DNA of 64,000 nucleotides from assembly GCA_037954325.1 (NCBI GenBank), contig JBBMNZ010000009.1, forward strand, positions 12,122,501 to 12,186,500, given 5' to 3'. Shown in pieces: positions 48,260-62,312 of the stretch. The stretch is from Fistularia commersonii (lineage: Eukaryota; Chordata; Actinopteri; Syngnathiformes; Fistulariidae). The first letter of the stretch is position 1. Each line of letters opens with the position of its first letter. The notes beneath the pieces are model-generated. The model was given only the letters and a program-made list of their open reading frames with translations, was not told the origin of the DNA and did no database searches. The translations under genes and the position numbers were made by a program.

Positions 48260-51200
48260 GATTGAGTCCTTTTTTTTTCTTTTCAAATACTAAGGGTTGG
48301 AACCCTTTTAAGGCCATACATTACATTATACTTTCAAGAGAAACTTAATTCGGTAAATATTGAATTGGGCTTTTTCAAATTTGATTTTCTCAGGATGTGA
48401 TAACTCTCACTGGACTGATATAAAGAGATCAATGGCGACAGATGGGAGAAGAATTGTATTTTTTTTTTTATTTGGGCGTGTGAGTCCTGTAAAGTCTGCT
48501 CTGTCTCAGAAAAAAAAAACATTTACTTTCACTTTTCACTTTGAAAAAAATGAATGGAAAAAAACAGTCTTCAAATAAGTTGTTAGTCATAATGTTTGCT
48601 TTCGTAAGACCAAATCCCAAAGGATCTGTATTTACCTTTTTTTTTAAATCACCTCAAGCTCCCCCAATCACACTGTCCAAAGCAGAAAGTAGGTGTGTTT
48701 TCCCTCCTACCCAATTTGACCAATAATATTAACCCATAGGATTTGGAAACTAACAATTACTAACATAACAAAATTAAGCCAACTGTGATATTTAAGCAAA
48801 TTGTCTCAAACCCACCGGCTCAATAAACAATTAGAAATGGACATTCAAACAAAATTTGGGAAAACACTTTTTATTCCTCTGGTGGTGAAAAAAAACAAGC
48901 AGCCAATTAACCAACCAAGAAACCAAACAACACAACTTCAGCCTTTTTGCCCTTCACAAACGTGATCTATTTTAATTCACATTTGTTTCAGTTCCGTATA
49001 CTGGCCAACACCCCCTCCAAATTTTAGCCTGGACTGTAAAGGGGGCTCAAATCTAGAGCACTCCAGCTACATTTCAAAACGAAACAGATGCTGAATCTGG
49101 TTTAAAAAAAAAAAAAAAAAAACCCTTAGAATGCCAGGTGTTTAAATCTAATGCTGCGTAAGGTGGGAGGGGTTTTAGCATGTTTTTTTTTTTTCCCTCT
49201 ATTCAGAATGATTCACCTTTCAATTTCACCAGGCTGAAAGGGAGGACGGCCTTCTGCCTTCTCGTCCCGCGGCAGGCATGTTGAAACAGTTCTGCACAGC
49301 TTAAATCAACTTCAGGCTTGAAAATGGAATTTGCTGTGCGCCTGCCTGAGGCATGTCTCACCTCTGCAGCTATGCTATACTTGCAAAGGACATCCTCATA
49401 ATGTCTGCCCAGGTAAATGCAGTTTCATAGAACTGGTACAACTCTAACCTGAAATTTAATACAATTATAGCCGACCAAAATCCTGCATTCATCAAATTAC
49501 AGCTTCTCAAGAAGCTGCAAGGAATTTGTTTGTTTATCGTCTTCTCTGAAAGTGTCGCTTCTGCCGGACTAAAAATATCTTCCCCTCGCAGGAAGCTGTG
49601 GTTTCGTGACTTTCGGCAAGTTAGTGGAAGCTGCAGCAGGTGATGCAGCAAACGGCTACGAGAGTAACACTCGCGAGTTAGTATGGAAATTTAAACACAC
49701 TTAAAACCAATGCATGTGTATTTGGGTTTTAAATAGGTTCGGGAGACGGTAGCATGATCAAAGATGAGCTGAAACATTAAAGTTCACGTTTCCCCCCGTG
49801 TCTGTGATAAAGGTTGGGTCTGACTGGAAATAACCGAAAGTATCTTCAATAATATGTCGCAGTCGACCTACAACCAACCACGGAAACGTATTTAAAGATC
49901 ACTATCAAATACGGCTGGATTACTTTTTGAGCCCCTCTGCCATCTACTGGCTAAATTGTTAACCAGTGGCAGGAAAACATTATTATGATCCCAAGTTGGT
50001 TCGACGTTATTATTAAGATTGACCTTTTTTTTTTTTTTTTTTTTTAATCCGTTCATGTCGGGCTTAATAGAAATTCACAGACTTACGAAGTGTCTGCGAA
50101 CAAGAAGTACTAAGATAATGTTCACAGGAAGAAGTGGAATGCAGACACAGTAAAAAGACAGACGGGTCGGTCGAACCCGGGAGTTTCGAGAGCAAACCAG
50201 CGTCTCGCCTCGAACGCTGCATTAATCACTCGCTTGTCAAAATGATTCTGCTCTGTCACTGGCTTAGAGGCGGAAACTTCCCCAAATGTTTTTCGGTTTA
50301 TTGGGTTTGGCCTCCGTTCTCTCGTCTGCTCTACCCTGGTCACCAAAAATACACAATATTAGGTTTTGTTTAATCGTCAGTAATGATATACTCTACACTG
50401 GTATATTTCTACCTATTTGTAAAACATTTACCGTACAAATCTTTACATTAACCAGATTTTTGCAGAGAATTGGAGTACCAGGGGTCAGAAACCTTTTCGA
50501 CTGGGAGAGCCATAAAAGGCAAATATTTCTAAATATATTTCATTGGAAGCCATTTAGTATTTTTAACGTAAAATAGGTTAAAAATATATTACTTGTAATG
50601 GATCTGCATGGATCTGCATTTGTTCAAAGTGTTGCTTAAAAATTGACTGTTTCATCGATGCAATTTTATCGTACCGCAGATCCAAATGCAAATTCCTTTA
50701 TCCATGCAGACTGGAATGCACGGTAATCTTTTTTTTTTTTTCCTTTTCGCCATCTTTCCCGTTACAAGGATAAGCCAGTTGGCTATCTGATAAAATTGAT
50801 TTCTTCACCTTTACAATGAAGCCATTAGTGACCTGTGAAATTTCTGTTTACTTTAAAATAACAGCATTATGAAGAAATATCACAAGTATTTTAAAATCAG
50901 TTCCAAACTGTTTTTTTTTTTTTTTCTCAACACAAAATTGTATTTAATCTCTCAAAATGAGACTCACTGACTTTGGCTCATTTTTTGTGAAGAACACATA
51001 TCAGAATACATATTTAATTGATTTTCTTTATTATGTTTTAAATAATAAGTTATAAATGTGACATAACACAGGTAAAGGGAAAATATTAACTATATATATT
51101 GTTTATACTGCTTGTAATTGGGATAAGGTAAACACCTGTTCAGTATTTTAAAATAAGATATATGTATATGTATAAGTGTTTGATTGTGAGGCGTCAAAAG

Positions 51201-53480
51201 CCACAAAATGCAACGGGTCCATCAGATCCACAAACGCTGGCTGAGTAACAACAATATAAACATTACACCAGGGTTAATGTGGATTATTGGATTGCTTTTT
51301 GGGGGACGATGTCATCCTGTTAGCCTACAGCAGTGGTTTGCAACCACAAGCGTGGGGTGAAAGGTCATGACCTTCATCGTCAGAGACCACAGTTCTGCCC
51401 TGGATTGCACAGTTTTGAAGGAAAGCACCTTCTTCCTTGTTCATGAGAGAGGGTTCGGATTAAATGTGAATTGTTCAGACAAGCATCTGCGGGGATGCAG
51501 ACGCTGCATTGGTCTGTTGTGACTAAGAAAGGAGCTCAGACAGAAACTGCGTGCATTTATTTTTGCATCTCTCATGAACTTTGGATCAGCAATAAAAGAG
51601 CTGGGGATTCGGTAACAGACTCACCGCTCCTTCTCGTCAAAAGGTGCCGGTTCTCGTGGTTTTGGGCCCTCAAATCTCATCAGATCAAGTTTCATGACAA
51701 AGTTGTTTCATGACACTTTACATAAAAAGCAGATCTGGATCACGCTCTTTAAAAATATCGACAGAGATTAAACGTTTAGCGAACGTGGTGAGGAAAATCT
51801 GCTTTTTATTCGGCGGAAACCTCGGACCTCTATGACTTCTTCCGGCAGTGGCAATGACAGCCACATGGATGATAGCTGAAAATGATACATTAATAACTTT
51901 ATCAGTCATGGATGTGTGGTGAGACTACCTTTAGAAGATTAAGCCACATCCCACGAGAGCCTGTGAAATGAAAGAGCCCGAGGACGGAAGATATAAGGTT
52001 ACTATTGTGCAGCCATGACGGGACAAGAGTGCTGATCGTATAGGAAGAGTGGGGGGGGAAGCAGAGAAGCGCATCATGTTAAAATCCTTAGACAATAAGG
52101 GGCAGCGAGCCTGAGCCAACCCTTATTATAAGCGGCTCCAAAAAGGGAGGTTTTAAGCCTGTTTTCGTAAAAACTGGGGTGTATGGATTCCCAACGGACC
52201 GAGATTGGAAGGAGCTCGGTAATTGAGTGCTCCGGTTATGCTTTCAGAGACTCCAGGGACCACGAGTACACCTGGGAGTGTAGAGATCTAACTGGCTGAT
52301 TTGATGCTAAGAATTCTTTAGGGCTTCTTTACAAGAAGAATTTAAACTTTTATTCCCATTTGTATAGGGAGCCTGCGTGACTGATAAGTAAGCCTCTTGG
52401 GTGAAGGTGTTATCGGCGTGCTCTCCTGGTAGAAAAATATTCCATTTTATAGGCCGTTTTTATGTATGTATTTATTTATATTTTTTATTTCCATAAATCT
52501 ACAAAATATTCAAAATACTGAAGTTGTTGTTAAATAGTTGGAGTTGTTCTTCCTTTGGAGTAAAATTAACTTTTATTAACTTTATTTATTTATTTTTTCC
52601 TTGACCGCCATTGTATATGATGGATTAAAAGGTTAAACAAGGCTTTATGTCTGTGTTTACAATTATTAGATGCACAACACCGATTATACTGAATCAAGTC
52701 ATTACTGTAGCAAAATGGTAAATTACGCTTGCGGTATAAACACATTTTAAATGACAGCTTTTTTCTTCATTACAGCAGAGGGCACCATAACACAACAACT
52801 GTATGACCAAAGAGGAGCGCGCATCACTTTTCCTGGACAACTTAAGTCTTGGCCATTAAAATGAATATTGGTGGATAAAATGAATCAGCTTATGCAGGAA
52901 TGTATTCATCATTTAATCATCCAGGTTATCCACTAAACTGACTGTGATTAAAGTATAAGGAGAACACCGCTTTAACTCAAGGTAGGATTTTTGTGGATCA
53001 GAAAAACAAAAATGCCAGTCAATCGCAGGGCCACATTTACGGACCATTCACTCATTCATTCGAGGATAAAATAGGTTTTATGGATTTTATGAATAAAATA
53101 AAATGAAAATGTCTCATTTCAAGTTCAGTGTTTTTTATTTTCAGAAAATTTCTGATCAAATCAAACAAAATAGAAATATCTCCAACGGACTTTTAGAAGG
53201 TAGTGCATGTAGCAATGCATGTCATGGTTAAAAGTTAAAACGCTCAAAACACATCATGAGTTTTGTAAGGAAGTTGCAGGACCTCTGATGATCGGATGAA
53301 AGGTCTTCTGTCAATTCACTGTGAACAAAGGGCTCGGCCAGCTGTATCTCGACACATTTTAATACATTTACATCTCTGTGATGCACATTCAAGGAGCCGC
53401 AACTGATTCCAACCATAAGTGACTGGGTTTGATTAATAATAAAGACAGTGATGATCTGATCTGTAGCTGCTGAATCTTTC
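48260..53480. other. Gene-poor DNA between tbx6l and mmp17, part 1
   Basis: No exon or RNA gene seen. Poly-A/T runs at 48456-48470, 49104-49121 and 50027-50045. CAGGGGTCAGAAACCTTTTC...GAGAGCCATAAAAGGC at about 50478-50520 resembles a hAT terminus without a visible partner. The rest is unremarkable. Confidence 0.5.
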
Positions 53481-53486
53481 ACCTGT

Positions 53487-53489
53487 ATA

Positions 53490-53521
<32 letters not shown>

Positions 53522-53523
53522 GG
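53487..53523. repeat. (TA)n microsatellite
   Basis: About 37 bp of alternating TATATA broken by one TACATA. Confidence 0.85.
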
Positions 53524-54283
53524 TGTAGTGCGTGGGACATGACGCACAACTGCATCTTAACCAGATATGTGTGACAGTGACATTGTTCAACTGCACAGCC
53601 GGTTTTGGAGATTAAATGTCAAAAAAGCGCTAGGCAACTTGGCAGAAAATTGTTTTCACAGAGTCTGAAATTATTTCATGTGACTTGTCATGTTTATATC
53701 AATTTAAACAAAAGCGCAACTTCCTCTCTGAGGAAAGTGTTTGATTATTAGATGGCGCGTTGTAAATAAGATGTGTCTGGACGTCACATCTAGTGAGAAA
53801 CAACTGCGTGAAACAGAATTTGTACAGAATGCTTGCTAGCAACTATATTCTTCTGTTTTATAAGACAGTGAAGGCTTCTGTGTTCTAGTGTATTCTTTAT
53901 TGTATACACTTTTCCGACTGGCTCAAAAAAATAACTGCTGTTATTATGTAAATTGGAAAATTTATGCATCTGTTCTCATCAAATCACAATTTCATTTAAT
54001 AAATTGTCTTGAAAGGAGTGCTGCACATACAGGAAAAACGACTCGTCCCTTTGCTTGTTGTTTATCTGAATCAGCTGTTTGACATCGTCGCCCCCATTTT
54101 TTATCCATTTACTGCAATTAAATCCCAAAAATGTTAAGTTGCTGTCTGCGACGGCTACGTTGAGCAGTTTACCTGGAAACTTATTAGAATTAAAAACAGG
54201 ATGCATTTTTTATTAGTGTTGCGTGTTGATGACTCTTTGTAATTTTTCCTATTATTCAGTGGGGACATGTATTTTTATACTAC

Positions 54284-54547
54284 ATATATATATACATATA
54301 CGTACACATATACATATATCTTATTTTTATACATATACATATATCTTATTTTTTATACATATAAATATACATATGCATATGCATATACATATACATATAC
54401 ATATACATATATGCATACATATACATATGCATGTACAAATTTTCTGGTTTTTCATTGTTATTCTACTGAAGCAGCTTTGGCTGCTGAATTGGTTTTCCCT
54501 GTCATGCATTTCCACAGTCTGAGTTGCACATTTTTGCATCTGTGCCA

Positions 54548-54584
<37 letters not shown>

Positions 54585-54832
54585 TGTATATAATCTTATT
54601 TTTTATACATATACATATACTGTATATATCTTATTTTTTATACATATACCTATACATATACATATACTGTATATATATCTTATTTTTTATACCTATACCT
54701 ATACCTATACATATACATATACTGTATATATATCTTATTTTTTATACCTATACCTATACCTATACTTATACATATACATATACTGTATATATATCTTATT
54801 TTTTATACATATACCTATACCTATACCTATAC

Positions 54833-54885
<53 letters not shown>

Positions 54886-54890
54886 TCCTA
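54284..54890. repeat. Compound (ATACAT)n tandem array
   Basis: Hexamer blocks CATATA and CCTATA alternate with the spacer TGTATATATCTTATTTTTTATAC, which recurs at least four times (about 54590, 54630, 54670, 54730, 54790). A 100-bp non-repeat unit sits inside at 54440-54548 and again just after the array at 54896-55002. Long Ile/Tyr/His-rich frames here are artefacts of the repeat. Confidence 0.9.
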
Positions 54891-55005
54891 TTTTTTGGTT
54901 TTTCATTGTTATTCTACTAAAGCAGCTTTGGCTACTGAATTGCTTTTCCCTGTCATGCATTTCCGCGGTCCGAGTTGCACATTTTTGCATCTGTGTCAGC
55001 TTCAG
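54440..55005. repeat. Duplicated unit bounding the array
   Basis: Positions 54440-54548 and 54896-55004 are near-identical copies (TTTTTCATTGTTATTCTACT, GAAGCAGCTTTGGCT/AAAGCAGCTTTGGCT, TCCCTGTCATGCATTTCC, GTTGCACATTTTTGCATCTG), about 456 bp apart. The pair indicates that array and unit expanded together. Confidence 0.85.
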
Positions 55006-55009
55006 GGGG

Positions 55010-56985
55010 TCCTGCCTCATTCTCTTTGATGTGTGTGAGAGGACAGGTGAAAATGCGAAACGACAACAACAACAACAACAAAAACAACAAGAGCAACGCC
55101 AGCTGTAGACAGCTGCTCATCTCCCCAGCGACCAGTGGGAGGCTATCCCGAATCCCAAGGATCTCAAGGTAGGAAATATCTGCATGTGTGGGTTTCCATC
55201 AAGACGCTGTGGTACAAAGAGCTCGAGAGTGTTTGATGAACAGAATTCATACCCTGGCAAAGCACTGAGGTGATCCCTCTCTCTCTCTCACCCTCGCAAA
55301 CTTCCACATACACACACGAGCGCGCGCAAGATTCAGCGAGCGGCGATCGTGTTCACGTTGCCCTTTCCTGATGGTTGAACCTTGTCATCGCTCTTGACAA
55401 CCAGCATCTGCACAAACAAGAGGACCTTTGGATCGGACGCGCCGCGTTCTGCATCTCAACCGGACGTTGATATTTCGGAGCTTGTTTTCAGTTCGCCACG
55501 TCTCGGCTCTGGTAGTCTTGTACTTTACGGGCCTCGGTTTTGACCTTTTAGTTTTCCGAACAACACGGCGAAATACACAAAGCAGGCCTTTTCTACTTAC
55601 TCACCGGAGCGGCCCGGATCATGTGACCAAACAGCTGGCTTGTTTGCGTTCACGTCTTACAGTCGCAACGCGTGCGTTTCTTGCCCAACGGGACATTTCT
55701 ATTATGTTTCTCTGCACTAAGCTGTTACTTTCATGAGTGCATTTATCAAAACCCAGAGGGATCATCAAATCCGTTCAGATAAGGAGCAAGTCGGAATAAA
55801 CAGTCCTCCGCTTTAACTTTGAACAGAGACGGGCTGAAAATAGCACATTTCCTCTTCACAACTATTTGTTTACTTTTAAATTGCATTCTTATCTTTCCGC
55901 TGTCTCTCTAGAGATGACATGTCATTACTTTCCGCATGGACATCTGTATTTTCATTATTTTTTTGTCAGTGGTTTTGTTCTCTGTTTGCCATTTGTGCCT
56001 CTCTTCTGTTTTTCTAATCCGGCATCTGGCAATTTGATTTGCAAGTAACAATATTTATTTGTCCCGGCCGTACGCTTTCTCTTCGGGTTCCGTTTTCCGA
56101 GCAGCTCGACAACTCCCGTTTGCGCCACTGCTTTGCTACGCCTAATATTTTCATCCGACATTAAGAGAATCGTGTATTTTATTCATCCGCTGTGTTTCGT
56201 AATGTAGTCTGACAACTTCGAAAAATTGTCATTCGCCATTTATATTGCTACCTCACATTTATGCACCATTTGAAATCCATATGTATCCCTAAATTTTAAG
56301 AGATGAGAAAGTTTGTGATCCAGGTTCTGATGCGTTCTACATTTTCCCCTTTCGCTCGCCCAATAAATTTACGTCAAATACTTCGTAAAAAGTTGAGTTT
56401 CATTTGTTGACGGTGATGTGAATGCATAGCGCTGTTTCTCCAGTGAAAAGGAAAGTGTGTGTGTGTGTGTGTTTTGGGGGGCGGAAAGGGGGGGTCTTCT
56501 AACAAGGACTTGCGTTCTTTGTTGAGTTTACCCACTGGCTATGAGTGGAAGCAGGAAACAAGTGCATTGCGTCTGCTGTGAGAACCCCAGTGCTTCTAAA
56601 TATACTTCACCCTTTTGGTTGCAGGTTAGTGAGGAAAGGTGCAGCTCCGAGCTCCACTAAATATACCTTTTATTGGGACCGGATCTTTATCTGGAACACA
56701 ACGAACCTCCTGTCCTTGCTTTCTCTTCAAATTACACATCCAATGAAAGCCCAAATAGCCCCATATAACCATACATTGTGTCTTTAAAACTGTATTTTGA
56801 GATTTTCTCTGTTGCCAGTGTCCTGCTTTCATTTCACGTGAATATTTTCAACACCGAGTCAATAACCCTTTGGCTGTTTGATGTAGGGAGTTTGAAAAAA
56901 ATTGCAAAAAGAAAGAAATTTTCAGGTTATTAGTTATCTGCAGAGCCCTTCGGTCAAGAGGACAATACTGTATACATACAGCGTA
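55010..56985. other. Gene-poor DNA, part 2
   Basis: An ACA-repeat run at 55062-55092 and a TG run at 56456-56473. A CpG-richer stretch at 55310-55480 contains GAGCGGCGATC and CGCGCGC. No recognisable gene; an open frame at 55428-55736 has no known relative. Confidence 0.4.
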
Positions 56986-56989
56986 AGAT

Positions 56990-57310
56990 CTTCTTCTTTT
57001 CTTTTTGGCCACAGCCAAATGTTTTAATCTTCTGCACCGTCTTCCTCTCACACCAACTAACTTCATGTCCTCTTTCACTCCATCCACAAATTTCCACTTT
57101 GGTCTTCCCCCAGGCTTCCTGCCAGGCAGTTCTGGCCGCAGCCTCCGAATCATCTCAGTTTGACTTTATCTCCAAAAACATCCAACATACGCCGTCCCTC
57201 CGATGGACTCGTTCCTGATCCTGTCGATCCTCCGCACTCCCAAAGAGAACATCAACATCTTCATCTGTGCTACATCCGGCTCTGCACTCTGTTTTTTTTT
57301 AATGTCACCG
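56990..57310 (-). mobile_element. LINE 3'-end copy, antisense, most complete in window
   Basis: TTGGCCACAGCCAAATG, CCTCTCACACCAACTAACTT, CTTCCCCCAGGCTTCCTGCC, TTTATCTCCAAAAACATCCA and CATCTTCATCTGTGCTACAT form the family order also seen (interrupted) at 28590-29128. Confidence 0.65.
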
Positions 57311-59990
57311 TCTCTAAACTTTTTTTAATGATGTTGCTGCTTTTTTTTTTCTTAAATTGGGAAGCAAAAACAAAATATATTAAAAAAAAAGATCCTGGAA
57401 ATGACTCCTTATCACAAGGACACACAGATACATAGTTTATGTGTGTGTTGGTGTATGTATGAATGGACGCTAGCTCGTCTCTGGGGCAGCGGGCAGAGCT
57501 TTGGTTCTGGATGATAAGACTGTTTGAGCATATTCAATTAACCTCAACATTTAAGAAAAAAAAAGTTCGGACTTTCTCCTCTAGTTGAAGTAATGCAATT
57601 AAACCAATCGAGTCTTGGCCTGTGGGGCAAAATCCAGCGGGCGACCCATCCAGCCGCATCTGTTTGGGGTCGAGGCTAAATACAGTAACAGGCTGCTTTT
57701 ATGAGCTTATATACAGTATATGTTAAACAACTTTGGGGTTCTATGCTCAAACTTTTCACTTGTAGGCCGGCGTCGTTGTTTACATCGCAGTGCCGTCTGG
57801 GTAGCGACGTCAGAAGTCAAAATGAGCTTCAAGAATCAAAAGTCAGACAAAGTCCTTGTGTCTGTTGTACGGAGCTCCACTTTTTGTTATCCACTGTTCG
57901 TTGTAAACTTGCAGACTGCTGTGTTGACTCGCCGTCAGCTTCCTTCGTGATTGTACCGATGCACGCTTTTTGTCATCAAATACTGCTTCTGCAGTAGCGG
58001 GTCATTCCAGTGTCTCCTGTCTGTGGCGTTTCTTCAAGTGGGCTTTCTTTCCTGAGGACCTTTAGTATGCTAGTGAAAGAAAACTGTAACCACAGCGTTT
58101 AACTAAAGTCTGCGGTTAAAACTAGCAGCACCTGTGAGCTTTTTTAGCAACTTAGCTCGGCTAAATGCGTCAAATGCCTCCCGGAAGAAGCGGCAAGAAG
58201 ACCCCTGTCGATCCTTAGGAAGTTCTGTACGTCCACAAGCGATTTCCTGTTCCTATCTTTCCTTCTTGTCCCGTGGAAAGTTGTGTTGGCTTGCATCCAT
58301 CCCTTTGCTTCCTTTGGACTGGAAATTGCACCAAAAAGCACCAAAATGTGGCATTATTACTATATATACCGTACCGACGGTAACGCAATGCAACTGGATT
58401 TAGGACCATCGACCCAGCAGGCATTGCGCTGGTGAAAAAATGGCTGCGCTCGTAGGTTAATGACCTCAGATAGAGCTTAGATATGTTGAGATCAATTTCA
58501 CTTTTTACAATGACTTCACTTCTTGTAAGCCATAATGAGTGAAACACAAAGCTTTGGAAACAACACATGTAAATATTCATTAAATATCCCACAAAAACCT
58601 GTAGAAAATGTTGTCGCCCCCGTTCTGGAGCTATTCAATGACCCGAGTAGGTAAAAGAACTAATCTAGATGCACAAAAAGCTGAAGAAAAGACAAGTAAT
58701 GACAAGTTGTTAGGGAAATTCACAGAAATCCACCTCCGCTGTTGTTTTTTGATGGTTGCACTTGACCAGAGCATCACGTGCATGCACGCATGGGAGGGAT
58801 GGGGGGGCGGCGGCACCATTTTTTTCTCCAGACAGAAAGGGAACACCAAGACACAGATAGGAGTTAAAGGTATAAAAGGCTAACAACCACCTCTGCGGTG
58901 TGTTGAGCCTCCGAAAATTAATTTATCATAGTTATATTTTATAATTACAATCGTGGTTCCTTAATGCCCCTGAGCTGATGAATGCCCGGGGCTGACGCGC
59001 TGTCGTACCAACACCTGCATGCCACTGATCCAGTCATATCCTTGTAAATTCACCTGCGCGCGCCGGGCGGGGGGGGAAGTCAAGGGTCTTTGTGAGCCTC
59101 TACTTTTGCTGACAGACCCGACAACCTGCTAACTTTGATCTGCTTAGCAGGATGTGAGGCAAAGAGAAGCTTCAGATTGAGGCGACACCGCTTGTCTGAT
59201 TTGCTTTCCTTAAGAAACCTGGGCATGCTGTATGATCCTTTGCCAGGGAATCTGTTCAAAGGCAACCCGGAGTGTGTTTGTGTTTGTGCATGATTGGTAT
59301 GATGTGCTTTTCGCACACGGTGAGGTGACCGTTACGAACGAAAACATCCTTAAGTGCATCGGAAAGACTATCCGCTTCCACGTGGCGTCTGCGAGTATTC
59401 ACATCACCTGTCTGTCTTCAGGTGCAGACTTCCTTTGGGTGGCATGGAAAGAAATAACAAACTCAGGGACACCAGATGGGTTAAATTCATAAAAAAATAA
59501 ATAAAAAAAAGAAAAAAAAGCGATAGCTTGTAAATTTTTTTTTAATTTTTTTATTTTATTTTTATTTTCTACAAAAATATTTTACATTAAAAACCTCCTG
59601 CTTAAAATATACACAGCCCGATAGATTTGGCAAAAAATATATTTCAAGAACCCGTCAACTCAAACACAACTATCTACAGGTGAATATATATCTGTACAGA
59701 AAACCCGGAGGGGGTTCTACTGCGCCGAGTTGACACTTTTCCAACACCGATCGCACAAACTTTTCATCCTAATCAGCTCAGTGTCGACGGTGTCAAAGAT
59801 GTGAAAATGTTTGTTGACAGCAGAGAAGGTAACGCTTCGGAAAAACCAGAGTTAAAAATCGTAAATCTTTTGAAAATGGGGATGAGCGCAAGGATACTGA
59901 TGATCGAACCTCTCTTTGTGCGTCTCCGACGGTTTCCATCCACTCCCACTGCATTTTTTAATACGGGTCTTTTGAAAGTCAACGTGGTGC
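57311..59990. other. Gene-poor DNA, part 3
   Basis: No exon seen. Contains a run of G near 58801-58807 and a poly-T/A low-complexity stretch at about 59488-59570. mmp17's 3' UTR may extend into the upper end of this stretch; TTTATT (AATAAA on the minus strand) occurs repeatedly at 59549-59566. Confidence 0.4.
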
Positions 59991-60004
59991 AGCATTTCTG
60001 CCTG

Positions 60005-60290
60005 ACAGTAATAAGGTAGCCGGTTCAATTCCGACAGGGTGGCCTTTCCAGGTGGAGGTTGCACGATCTCCATGTCTCTGCTTGGGTTTCCTCCCAAAAA
60101 CATGCGGTAGGTTCATTGGAAACCCAAAATTGCGCAGAGATTTGAATGAGAGATTGAACGGTTGCATGTTTTTGTCGTGATTGACTGGCGACCGGTCCGA
60201 GGTGGACGCCAATTCTCGGCCAATACAGGTAGGATAAGCTCCAGCCCCTCCCTCTATCCTGACTGCAGGATAAAGGGTATAGATAAATTC
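60005..60290 (+). repeat. Dispersed fish repeat, plus orientation
   Basis: GTAGCCGGTTCAATTCCGAC, TCTGCTTGGGTTTCCTCCCA, AACATGCGGTAGGTTCATTG, GATTGACTGGCGACCGGTCC and GGATAAAGGGTATAGATAAA, in the order of the family whose reverse copy is at 25800-26130. CGGTTCAATTCC resembles a tRNA B box, so a SINE-like origin is possible. Confidence 0.7.
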
Positions 60291-60884
60291 GAGAATTAAA
60301 TTCTAGGTTAAAATACCGAATGTTAGAAATTAATTCAGAATATTAAGAGGAGGAAAAATTGCACTGACATGCATTTTTTTTTGTCTTAAAAATAAAGACT
60401 GAAAGGACTTAATGCCGGATTTGGTTTGGTTCCGATCTTTAGATGTTTTGCTGGGCGGAGAGACGTGCAGATGTCGATCTCCGAGCAAAGCGGGACCCGA
60501 AAAATGCGCGCCGTTCGAATCAGAGGGTAAAAACCACTTCGGTGGAAAAAGACTGATGCATAAAACTGGCACACAAAAGCGTTGCTGCAGGTGACTGATG
60601 GTGATTCTGACAGTAATCTTTTCATACAGACAAAATGAATGAGGAAGTGAACCACGGGAGACACAAGCAGCATCTAAGTGCTATTTGCACCAAAATAATG
60701 AATGGAAACGTGTCTTAAATGTTCAACCCTCTTTTTACCCTCAATTAGCAATTATTTGAGAAAATTGGTTTCTAATATATCTTGTCTCGGAATGATGATT
60801 GACAGCGAGAGCAGGTCCTGAAGAATGATGATTATTACCGGCTTGTGAGTTACTTGGTTTCCCTCTCTGTGGTTAAAGTTCCCC

Positions 60885-61022
<138 letters not shown>

Positions 61023-62312
61023 ACCATGCAGACACTATGGCATTATTCTATGGAGAACCAAAACCTGAGAGGACACTTGAAATGAAATAACAGAAAAACT
61101 CAAGAAGCCCTATCTCACTTTTTTCTAGAAAAAGGTACAAGATATTCCGGTTGATCTTCAAGATTTTTTCGGACTTATTTTCTATAGGGCGAAATAACAT
61201 ATATAATAATAAGAAAAAAAAAAAACAACAAAAAAAAAAACCAGATATCCTGGAAGTCCATTTGTGCTGGACAATGTGAAAACATTTTAACCTGTGATAC
61301 CCAGCTTGAATGTTAAAGTTAATGTTAATAAAAAAAAAAAAAAAAACATTATCAGCTTATGCATTAAAGAAGACCCAGAAACACAGCACAAATACACAAA
61401 GCGTGTCTCCTGCACGGTGGGGAGGAGTTCAATTTCACACTTTGTGTTTTGCTCATGAACTATCTACAACAGACAGACATTCACTAACAAATACATGTGA
61501 TGCACCATCTTTGCTCTGACTGTTTAAATGTAGAATGTTTAAGCAATTAGACACTGTTTGGTTTGTCTCACTAATTTAAAAGGTGATTTCTAACAATTTT
61601 CGGGGGGGATGTTTAAGCCATACTTTGGAAAATATAAAACCTTTTAACAGACTGTACCTGTATTGAGACAGTCAAAATATAGAACACAAATTCTCCATAC
61701 CAGAAGAAGTTGTGATGACGAAACAGAACATTTTCCATATAATGTACTGCGTGTAAACGCTACTAACCTTATTGAGAGGGTGGATTACCCTGCATTCACT
61801 GTTTTTCTTTTCACTAATCACAAAAAACCTAATCTTAAACAGCTATTGATCTCTGTGACTGAACAGCAGTTTTTTTTTAATACATTGAAGTCTGCAGGAA
61901 GACACTACTAGAGGTGGATTTGTCCTAAGATTTACAGGCCAAACCTTTAATAATAATAAACCTAAACCTAAATAATAAATGTGCATGTGTATGTGTGTAT
62001 GTGTGTGCGTGTTTGGTGCTGACCTGCCTTCGAACCTCGCTGCCACATTCTTGTCTGCATGTGACACATTGCTGCTGTGAAATGCTGAAATTATCAGTGT
62101 TGACGCCCATGGCAACCATTTCGCTTCCCTTTCTGTGGCAGAGGTCGCCAAAAGCTCATGAAATAAATTAAGGAAAAAAAAAAAAGGATTACAAATTTAA
62201 TGAGAAGAATAATATTTTCCAGTTGATGGTTTGGCTGAATGTCCATTGGCCCTTTGATTACCTCATGCATTTTTTTTTAATTTATTTTTTTTTTTTATTC
62301 AATGTCTCGGCA

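Noticed and set aside
50478..50520. hAT-like terminus CAGGGGTCAGAAACC
   Set aside because: No matching opposite end or target duplication found, so not called as an element.
54267..54890. Long open frames rich in Ile, Tyr, His and Thr
   Set aside because: They are direct translations of the (ATACAT)n array and have no other composition or homology.
54284..54890. CRISPR-like array of repeats and spacers
   Set aside because: Eukaryotic DNA; the units are simple hexamers with no fixed-length unique spacers and no cas genes.
55428..55736. 102-codon open frame between tbx6l and mmp17
   Set aside because: No recognisable family, no splice partners, length is within chance for a GC-richer stretch.
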